Under the pieces are notes generated by a model. That model saw nothing but the letters and a program-made list of their open reading frames with translations. It made no database searches and was not told where the DNA came from. A stretch of DNA of 64,000 nt from G958296245 sp965262055. Its GTDB lineage: Bacteria; Chloroflexota; Dehalococcoidia; Lucifugimonadales; G958296245. Every line of letters begins with the position of its first letter. Position 1 is the first letter of the stretch. Position numbers and translations under genes: made by a program. Shown here piece by piece: positions 57,845 through 64,000 of the stretch. The stretch is from NCBI GenBank assembly GCA_965262055.1, contig CBDHEI010000002.1, positions 186,001-250,000 of the forward strand, given 5' to 3'.

Positions 57845-58780
57845 GTGACACAGCCACTGGCCGTTCCGGCCTCTGTGGACGAGCTACAGCGGGCGCTGCG
57901 CGAGCAACTCTACATTGCCGACCGTGGACTTGCCATTTCGATACACCTGGCGCTGAGCCTGAAGCGGCCGCTGCTTCTGGAGGGCGAGGCGGGTGTGGGC
58001 AAAACCGAGGTGGCAAAGGTGCTGGCTTCCAGCCTGGGCACGGAGCTGATACGCCTCCAGTGCTACGAGGGTCTGGACGTCAACCACGCGGTGTACGAGT
58101 GGAACTACGCGCAGCAGCTCCTGGAGATACGGCTGCTGGAGGCGAGCGGCAGCCTGGATCGGGCGGCGGCGACGCGGGACCTGTTCAGCGAGGAGTTCCT
58201 GATAAAGCGGCCGCTGCTGCGGGCGCTGGAGCATGGCGATGGGAAGCCTCCCGTGCTCCTGATCGACGAGGTGGACCGGGCCGACGAGGAGTTCGAGGGG
58301 TTCCTGCTGGAGATACTGTCGGACTTCCAGGTGACGATTCCGGAGATGGGCACCGTCCGCTGCGAGGAGCCGCCGATGGTGGTGATCACCTCCAACCGGA
58401 CCCGGGAGGTGCACGACGCACTGAAGCGGAGGTGCCTGTACTACTGGATCGACTATCCCGACTTTCAGAAGGAGTACCAGATCGTCACGACGCGTATCCC
58501 GGAGGCGCCGCGGAAGCTCTCGGAGGAGGTGACGGCGTTCGTGCAGGAGCTGCGCACCGCCGAGCTGTACAAGATGGCCGGCGTGGCGGAGACGCTGGAC
58601 TGGACGGCGGCGCTGGTTGCGCTCAATCAGAAGGAGCTAGACCCTTCGGTTATCGACGACACGTTGGGGATCATGCTCAAGTACCGGGAGGACATCGAGT
58701 CGGTGCGCGGCGAGCCGGTGCGCGCCATGCTGAACCGCGCCCGGAACCGCGGGACGCGGCGTGGCCGCGGCAGCGGATGA
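57845..58780 (+). CDS. MoxR/CoxD-like AAA ATPase
   Basis: 311 residues. AAA+ ATPase with Walker A GEAGVGKT (residues 47-54), Walker B LLIDEVDRAD (138-147) and an arginine-finger region after SNRTREVHDALKRRC. MoxR-family proteins work with VWA proteins as chaperones; CoxD and CoxE of the CO dehydrogenase cluster mature the molybdenum site. It begins with GTG at 57845 preceded by GGAGGTAATTTAG. The VWA partner lies two genes downstream. Confidence 0.9.
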   Translation: MTQPLAVPASVDELQRALREQLYIADRGLAISIHLALSLKRPLLLEGEAGVGKTEVAKVLASSLGTELIRLQCYEGLDVNHAVYEWNYAQQLLEIRLLEASGSLDRAAATRDLFSEEFLIKRPLLRALEHGDGKPPVLLIDEVDRADEEFEGFLLEILSDFQVTIPEMGTVRCEEPPMVVITSNRTREVHDALKRRCLYYWIDYPDFQKEYQIVTTRIPEAPRKLSEEVTAFVQELRTAELYKMAGVAETLDWTAALVALNQKELDPSVIDDTLGIMLKYREDIESVRGEPVRAMLNRARNRGTRRGRGSG

Positions 58781-58859
58781 CCTCCCGCCGCAGTGATGTA
58801 TGATGGGATAGTCCCTGACCCTTGGCGTGTCCCGTTTCGGCAGGACGGAGGGTGCGAAT

Positions 58860-59411
58860 ATGATCACTCCAAACCCGGCGATCAAGTTCACGCTTGAGGA
58901 CTATAAGCACACGCCCGACGACAAGCGCTACGAGCTGCTGGACGGAGAGCTGATCATGGCCCCAGCGCCAAACTTGGGACACCAGGAGGTCGACGCCAAG
59001 CTAGGGGCGCGGCTGACGCTGTTCGTGGAGCAGCGGGGCTTGGGAAAGGTCTTCCACGCTCCGTGCGACGTGGTGCTGTCGGATACGGACGTAGTACAGC
59101 CCGACCTCCTGTTCGTCTCGCACGAACGGGAGCACATCCTGCTCGGCGGCGACAACGTCCTGGGCGCCCCCGACCTGGTCGTCGAGATACTGTCGCCGTC
59201 CACGGCGGGGCGCGACAGGACGGTCAAACGCACCCTGTACGCCAGGCACGGCGTTTCGGAGTACTGGCTGGTCGACCCCGTCGTCGGGACCGTTACGGTC
59301 ATGCTGCTGCGCGGCGGCGGATTCGAGGTCGAGGCCATCTACGGCAAAGGGCAGACGCTCACCTCACCCACGCTGGAAGGCTTCACCGTAAACCTGGACG
59401 AGATACTCTAA
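58860..59411 (+). CDS. Uma2-family (PD-(D/E)xK-fold) protein, first copy
   Basis: 183 residues from the ATG at 58860 (GGAGGGTG upstream). Uma2 proteins share the restriction-endonuclease fold: YELLDGELIMAP (about 27-38), VVQPDLLFVS (about 78-87) and APDLVVEILSPST...K..LYARHGVSEYWLVDP (about 104-140), the Asp and the Glu of DLVVEILS being the likely metal ligands. The biological role is unknown; large families of these occur in Chloroflexota, cyanobacteria and Deinococci. It forms a tandem pair with the next gene. Confidence 0.85.
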   Translation: MITPNPAIKFTLEDYKHTPDDKRYELLDGELIMAPAPNLGHQEVDAKLGARLTLFVEQRGLGKVFHAPCDVVLSDTDVVQPDLLFVSHEREHILLGGDNVLGAPDLVVEILSPSTAGRDRTVKRTLYARHGVSEYWLVDPVVGTVTVMLLRGGGFEVEAIYGKGQTLTSPTLEGFTVNLDEIL

Positions 59412-59443
59412 CGACACGTCCGTCAGGACGGAGGGGCGCAGAC

Positions 59444-59995
59444 ATGGTCATCCCCAACCCGGCGATCAAGTTCACGCTTGAGGACTATAAGCACACGCCC
59501 GACGACAAGCGCTACGAGCTGCTGGACGGAGAGCTGATCATGGCCCCAGCGCCAAACTTGGGACACCAGCGAATCGACATGAACCTGGGGTCATCGCTCC
59601 ATGCGTTCGTGAAGGAGAGAGAGCTCGGCGAGGTGCTCTCCGCGCCGTGCGACGTGGTGCTGTCGAATACGGACGTGGTGCAGCCGGACCTGCTGTTCGT
59701 CTCACGGGAGAGGGAACATATCCTGCTCGGCGGCGATAACGTGCTGGGCGCACCCGACCTGGTGGTCGAGATTCTGTCGCCGTCCACGGCGGGCCGGGAC
59801 AAGACGGTGAAGAGCGCGCTTTACGCCAGGCACGGGGTCTCGGAGTACTGGCTGGCCGACCCCGAAGCGAGGACCATAATGGTCATGCTGCTGGGCGAGG
59901 CCGGATTCGAGGTCGAGGCCATTTACGGCAAGGGGCATACGCTGACGTCGCCCACGCTGCGCGGCTTCGAAGTAAACCTTGACGAGATCTTCTAG
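59444..59995 (+). CDS. Uma2-family (PD-(D/E)xK-fold) protein, second copy
   Basis: 183 residues, paralogue of the preceding gene, 32 bases downstream. Same motifs: YELLDGELIMAP, VVQPDLLFVS, APDLVVEILSPSTAGRD and EYWLADP. A stretch of 114 bases near the start (59457-59570) is identical to the corresponding bases of copy one (58871-58984), after which the two diverge to ordinary paralogue levels. It overlaps by its end the earliest possible frame of the VWA gene. Both copies keep the metal-ligand residues, so both may be active. Confidence 0.85.
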   Translation: MVIPNPAIKFTLEDYKHTPDDKRYELLDGELIMAPAPNLGHQRIDMNLGSSLHAFVKERELGEVLSAPCDVVLSNTDVVQPDLLFVSREREHILLGGDNVLGAPDLVVEILSPSTAGRDKTVKSALYARHGVSEYWLADPEARTIMVMLLGEAGFEVEAIYGKGHTLTSPTLRGFEVNLDEIF

Positions 59996-60047
59996 GGACG
60001 CCTCCTCCGTCGAGCGGAGCGGGGAAGTGGCCCGGCCAAGCTCCGGG

Positions 60048-61349
60048 ATGAACGGCGGCGGCCACCTCCTGCACAACCTGATGCTCTTCGGGCGTCTGCT
60101 CAGGGAGTTGGGACTCGACGTGCATTCGGGGCGGATGATCGATGCTGTGGGCGCTCTGCGCCTGGTGGGCGTGCGCCGCAGGTCGGACTTCTACCACGCG
60201 CTCAGGACCGTACTGGTGCATCGGCAGCAGGACCTGGCCCTCTTCGACGAGGCGTTCCAGACATTCTGGCGGCCTCCCAAGGACGACTGGACCACGATGG
60301 ACCTGCGTTCCCTGGGCGAGGAGCGCCGGTACCGGCAGCCGCAGTTCGACCCGCCGCCGGCGGCGAGCGACCCTCTGGGCAGGGAGGAAGGCGGCGACGC
60401 CGGGGATAGCGTCGAGATGACCCGGACCTACAGCGCGAGGGAGGTGCTGCGCGAGAAGGACTTCGCGGAGTTCACCGCCGACGAGATCTATGAAGCGAGG
60501 GCGCTGATTGCCGAGCTGCGGTGGGACCTGGGCAAGCGGCGAACCAGGCGTTGGACGCCGGGAGAGGGGCCGCTTATCGACCTGCGGCGTGCCGTGCGCA
60601 AGAACATGGCCGTGGGGGGTGAGCTGGTTGAGTTGCCGCGGCGGCAGCGCAAGGAGAAGCGGCGCCCGCTCGTGTTGATCTGCGACGTCAGCGGCTCCAT
60701 GGAGCGCTACACGCGGATACTGCTGCACTTCATCCACACCGTCTTCGGGGATGCTAGCCGCATAGAGGCCTTCCTGTTCGCAACGCGGCTCACGCGCGTA
60801 ACGAGCTACCTGACGGACCGGGACGTCGACCGCGCGGTGACGGAGGTGTCGCACGCGGTGCCCGACTGGGCGGGCGGCACCAGGACCGGCGACGTTCTAA
60901 AGGCCTTCAACTTCCAGTGGGCGCGGCGTGTGCTCGGTTGGGGCGGCGTGGTGCTGGTCATCTCGGATGGCTGGGACAGAGGGGAGCCGGAGGTGTTGCG
61001 TTCCGAGATGGCGCGGCTCCAGCGTAGCTGTCACCGCTTGGTGTGGCTTAACCCGCTGCTGGGGTCGCCGAGCTACGAGCCTCTGTCTCGTGGGATGCAG
61101 TCGGCCCTCCCCTTCGTCGACGACTTCCTGCCAGTGCACAACCTCGCCAGCCTGGAGGGGCTGGCGGAGCATCTCAACGGCCTGTCGCCACGGCGGCCGG
61201 GCCGGCGCCAGCAAACCTGGCACCTGGAGCGGCGCGCCGCCGAGGAGCCGGAGCCACAGGAAGCACCGCAACGCTCTTGGCGCATGGACGCCAACCCAAC
61301 CTTTCGCCATCCGCGTTGGGGCAAGGGCGAGACGCAGCAGCAGGGGTAG
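60048..61349 (+). CDS. CoxE-like von Willebrand factor A protein
   Basis: 433 residues from ATG 60048. The N-terminal half is the helical CoxE region (FGRLLRELGLDVHSGRMIDAVGALRLV... SDFYHALRTVLVHRQQDLALFDEAF). The VWA domain has the metal-ion-dependent adhesion site DVSGS at residues 213-217 with the Thr/Asp further on (GGTRTGD). CoxE and CoxD act together in maturing the molybdenum site of CO dehydrogenase-type enzymes, and the partner ATPase is two genes upstream. The ribosome-binding site is weak, and earlier starts (GTG 60027, TTG 59979) are possible. A basic, proline-rich tail ends the protein. Confidence 0.85.
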   Translation: MNGGGHLLHNLMLFGRLLRELGLDVHSGRMIDAVGALRLVGVRRRSDFYHALRTVLVHRQQDLALFDEAFQTFWRPPKDDWTTMDLRSLGEERRYRQPQFDPPPAASDPLGREEGGDAGDSVEMTRTYSAREVLREKDFAEFTADEIYEARALIAELRWDLGKRRTRRWTPGEGPLIDLRRAVRKNMAVGGELVELPRRQRKEKRRPLVLICDVSGSMERYTRILLHFIHTVFGDASRIEAFLFATRLTRVTSYLTDRDVDRAVTEVSHAVPDWAGGTRTGDVLKAFNFQWARRVLGWGGVVLVISDGWDRGEPEVLRSEMARLQRSCHRLVWLNPLLGSPSYEPLSRGMQSALPFVDDFLPVHNLASLEGLAEHLNGLSPRRPGRRQQTWHLERRAAEEPEPQEAPQRSWRMDANPTFRHPRWGKGETQQQG

Positions 61350-61453
61350 GCCGTGGCGGCCTCTTGGCGGAGTCTGTCGAGCCGCCGGGTACGTTCGGGC
61401 GGGGCCGCGTCAACGTATTACTCATGAGAGTGGACCGGAGAGCGAGAGGCTCC

Positions 61454-63100
61454 ATGCCGAGACGATTCATAGGCGTAAGGATTGGGTTTCTGGCGTTGGC
61501 AGCGCTGGCCTTCGTCTTGGCCGCGTGCGGCGGGACGGAGCCGGTTGATACGGTACCCGCCACGTCCGCAGAGGCGAGCACGGAGTCCACGCCGACACCG
61601 GAGCCGATTCGCGACGCCACGTCACAGATCCAGAGTCCTACCCCTACGGGGGAGCCCGCGCCAACGGTGTCCGAGTCCCCGCAGGGCATGGAGGGATCCG
61701 GGGAGACGGCTTCCGCCGCGCCCGGAGGCGCATCCGACCGCCTGGGTCTCTGGGTGGGGGCCGTGCCTGACGCCCACGAGTACGCCATTCCCTGGGTCGC
61801 CCTGAGATTCGTGCCCGGGGCGGACCCGGACGTGGACCCGTGGCGTGTCGGAGGCGGGCGTTTCGGCATTCCGGAGCTGAAGTGCGAGCCCACGACGGTG
61901 GAGGGCGGCTGGAGCCTGGGAAGCTGCACCGACACCAGGGGGAACACGGTGCAGGGCCTGGACCTGAGCGCCTTTGTGCCGGAGCAGGGCTATACCGGGC
62001 TCGAGGTGACCATGGAGCATGGGCGCTTCACGAGCAACGCCACTCTGGCGAAGGTGTTGCAGACCGACGAGCCTCAGGCCTCGGAGAACGTGACGCTGCT
62101 CTGGCACGAGAAGGCCGCCGAGACCCCCAACACCGACATCTGGGTGGACGACGGCATAGTCTACGCGCCCCATATAGAGTCGCGGATCGCGCTGCTGGAC
62201 GCGGAAACAGGGGAGCGGAAATCGTTCGCCAGCATACTCGGCGTCAAGGGTCGGGGGGTGGCGGCCATCTATGACGTCAAGGCGAAGGACGGCTTCCTGT
62301 ACGCGGCCACCGTGTCGAACGGCCTGGTGATCTTCGACGTGTCGGACCCGGAGAGCCCGGAGCAGGTCGGGCAGCACTACGTATACGAGTCCAGGGGCTC
62401 GCTAGAGAACTTCACCAACGTACACAACATCTACCTGGCCCCGGACGAGCCGTTGGTCTATGCGATAAACCAGTCCTTTCCCGTGTCCGACCTGCGAGTC
62501 ATCGACGTCTCGGACCCCTCGGCCCCGAAGGAGGTTGGCCGCTTCGCTACCGAGGACGGCCCGGGCATGACCCATGACGTACACGTCGTCAGGCGTGACG
62601 GGAAGCTGATCGCCTTCCTGAACTACCTGCACGCCGGGCTCTGGATACTGGACGTCACCGACCCGGCGGCGATAGAGACCATTGCGACGATCGATTGGGA
62701 GGGCGCATTCAGCCACGGCGGGTGGGTCTTCGAGGCGGACGGTGGGCTGTACTACGCCCACACCTCGGAGGGGTACGACAAGTCCCTGGCGCTGCTCGAC
62801 GTTTCGGACCTGTCGGACCCGCGCGTGGTCTCCAACTTCAAGACCAGGGACGGAATATCCATCCACAACGTCGAGGTGGTGGACGGCATCGCGTACATCT
62901 CCTACTACATCGACGGCCTGCGGGTCGTGGACCTGCGGGACCCTAGGCGTCCGGTCGAGGTCGCGCACTACGACACGGTCGCGGTCGAGGACGAGGCCGA
63001 CATATTGCAGGGCGCGTGGGGGGTGAAGGTGTACGACGGGACGGTCTACGTCTCAGACATCGAGAGCGGGATATACGCCTTCAGCGTGGAGCTACCGTAG
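61454..63100 (+). CDS. LVIVD-repeat lipoprotein
   Basis: 548 residues with a lipoprotein signal: basic MPRRFIGVRIG, a hydrophobic stretch and lipobox LAAC at Cys25. A Thr/Pro/Ser-rich linker follows to about residue 90. From about 210 on, the protein is a beta-propeller-like series of LVIVD repeats, each with a core such as LVIFDVSDPESPEQVG, LRVIDVSDPSAPKEVG, LWILDVTDP and LRVVDLRDPRRPVEVA. Proteins with these repeats are surface or periplasmic but have no clear enzyme role; binding is inferred. ATG at 61424 is an alternative start. It begins 104 bases after the VWA gene and may form its own unit. Confidence 0.85.
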   Translation: MPRRFIGVRIGFLALAALAFVLAACGGTEPVDTVPATSAEASTESTPTPEPIRDATSQIQSPTPTGEPAPTVSESPQGMEGSGETASAAPGGASDRLGLWVGAVPDAHEYAIPWVALRFVPGADPDVDPWRVGGGRFGIPELKCEPTTVEGGWSLGSCTDTRGNTVQGLDLSAFVPEQGYTGLEVTMEHGRFTSNATLAKVLQTDEPQASENVTLLWHEKAAETPNTDIWVDDGIVYAPHIESRIALLDAETGERKSFASILGVKGRGVAAIYDVKAKDGFLYAATVSNGLVIFDVSDPESPEQVGQHYVYESRGSLENFTNVHNIYLAPDEPLVYAINQSFPVSDLRVIDVSDPSAPKEVGRFATEDGPGMTHDVHVVRRDGKLIAFLNYLHAGLWILDVTDPAAIETIATIDWEGAFSHGGWVFEADGGLYYAHTSEGYDKSLALLDVSDLSDPRVVSNFKTRDGISIHNVEVVDGIAYISYYIDGLRVVDLRDPRRPVEVAHYDTVAVEDEADILQGAWGVKVYDGTVYVSDIESGIYAFSVELP

Positions 63101-63123
63101 CGCCCGCGCGGGGCGCAGGACAC

Positions 63124-64000
63124 CTACCGGAGCATTCTCGCGTAGGCCTCGCGGCCCTGCAGGAACAGGTCGAGCACCTCGCGGCGCTGGACGTCGGTGT
63201 AGAATTTGCCTCGTGAGCCCACCCACTGGAGCGAGGTGTCTATGGACTCGATGAACCAGGTCGCCGCATCGCGCTGCTCCGGAGAGGCCCTGTCGGCCCT
63301 GACGTAGACCGGGCTCGTGTGGGCAAAGATGGGCTGGGCGAAGCTGTCGCGGGCGTGGCTGGCGAGGCGCGCGGCTATCCAGCCGTCGGACGCGGCCGCG
63401 ACCTCGGTCTCGAAGAGCCCGCCAGTTGAACCTTCCGGGAACATTCGCCGGGCGGCCACCTCCCCGTTGAAGAGTATCTCCACGGAGCCGATGGGGTAGT
63501 GCGACTTCCAGGACGCCACGGCGGTGAGCCGCCTACCGGCTTCCGTCTCGACGGTGGAACCTATTCCCGCGCCGTCGACCTGCAGGTCTAGCGCCGGCCC
63601 GTTCGTGATGAAGGTGCGCCCGCCCTTGAGCGCCTCCAGCCACGACTCGTACTCGAAGGGCCCGCCGGTGTGGGAGTAGACGCGGTTGGCAGAGCTGATG
63701 AACCAGTCGGAGCCGGTGGAGGCGGGCAGGCGTATGCCGGCGTTGAGCATGCGGTAGTAGATGTCGTACTCTGCGTCCATCCAGTAGGGGTCGAACAGGT
63801 TGAACGCGTCCAGCTTGCCCAGCACGGCGGCGACCGGGGCCTCCATGCCCCGGCCGTTGTGGCACCAGATGACCACGCCGCCCTGCCTGTGGGCATCGTC
63901 GCAGGCGTAGATGAGGGGCGGATAGTCCGGGTCGAAGGCGTCCACGAGCGCTCCCCGGCTCACGGGGTGAACCACGTTGCGAATGTTGAGCAGCATGACG
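63124..64000 (-). CDS. CehA/McbA-family PHP metallohydrolase, C-terminal part (5' end beyond window)
   Basis: 292 codons ending at 63124; the frame stays open through the last base, so the true start lies outside. The visible part includes a metal-site-like histidine in VIWCHNGRG (about residue 45), NLFDPYWMD, STGSDWF, GRTFITNGPAL and a C-terminal beta domain (ASWKSHYPIGSVEILFNGE). This matches CehA-type proteins, which cleave esters and related substrates with the PHP fold; they are about 500 residues or more, so perhaps half is missing. It converges on the LVIVD gene, ends 23 bases apart. Confidence 0.75.
   Translation of the reverse strand, partial: VMLLNIRNVVHPVSRGALVDAFDPDYPPLIYACDDAHRQGGVVIWCHNGRGMEAPVAAVLGKLDAFNLFDPYWMDAEYDIYYRMLNAGIRLPASTGSDWFISSANRVYSHTGGPFEYESWLEALKGGRTFITNGPALDLQVDGAGIGSTVETEAGRRLTAVASWKSHYPIGSVEILFNGEVAARRMFPEGSTGGLFETEVAAASDGWIAARLASHARDSFAQPIFAHTSPVYVRADRASPEQRDAATWFIESIDTSLQWVGSRGKFYTDVQRREVLDLFLQGREAYARMLR

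Noticed and set aside
1..64000. tRNA and rRNA genes
   Set aside because: None recognised by eye; tmRNA is the only structured RNA gene found.

Overview
This window is GC-rich bacterial chromosome. Its gene content is an adenosylcobalamin-dependent ribonucleotide reductase behind nrdR, an enolase-superfamily dehydratase, two phytanoyl-CoA-dioxygenase-like proteins, a form II CoxL-type molybdenum hydroxylase, a sodium-pump decarboxylase, a GAF/PAS kinase fused to an OmpR-type regulator, and very large Calx-beta surface proteins. I infer Chloroflexota, probably a SAR202- or Dehalococcoidia-like lineage. That placement rests on gene families only; no rRNA is present to confirm it.

Layout. 1-1442: right end of an IS1380-family element abutting a truncated IS1182-type transposase. 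1863-19548 (minus strand): a small membrane protein, then one enormous secreted-protein gene of about 5,004 codons headed by a MarR regulator. That gene is cut by an IS1380 element (2945-4649) and by one in-frame amber codon (16572-16574). 19767-22145: a one-polypeptide two-component system. 22174-24000: a frameshifted degV and a DUF1697 gene. 24315-30313 (minus strand): pyrD with a membrane-anchored DUF11 protein, then nrdR-nrdJ with candidate NrdR boxes upstream. 30739-34376 (minus strand): an OLD-family ATPase, tmRNA and an enolase-superfamily enzyme. 34391-36096: second copy of the IS. 36185-38072 (minus strand) and 38246-41479 (plus strand): a sodium-pump decarboxylase (oadG, oadB, biotin carrier) divergent from pxpABC plus a VTT membrane protein. 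41411-42967: a PhyH gene between direct repeats. 43207-43844: hicAB with a broken hicA. 44073-48876: a DNA methylase/restriction gene split by a different IS1380 element. 48985-51641: a ribokinase-like gene split by the third copy of the first IS. 52385-53638: a second PhyH and a DUF4258/DUF2283 pair. 54067-61349: coxSLM-like hydroxylase, MoxR ATPase, two Uma2 proteins and a CoxE-like VWA protein. 61454-64000: an LVIVD-repeat lipoprotein and a partial PHP metallohydrolase.

The main theme is recent insertion-sequence activity. Three near-identical copies of one 1.7-kb IS1380 element and one complete copy of another sit in or beside host genes. Most still have recognisable target-site duplications, so the giant surface gene, the methylase and the ribokinase can be rebuilt in frame by removing the element and one target copy. 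Two further genes (degV, hicA) carry single-base frameshifts in G runs. The intact metabolic part handles nucleotide synthesis (pyrD, nrdJ), 5-oxoproline hydrolysis (pxpABC), sodium-coupled decarboxylation, sugar-acid dehydration and oxidation by a molybdenum enzyme.
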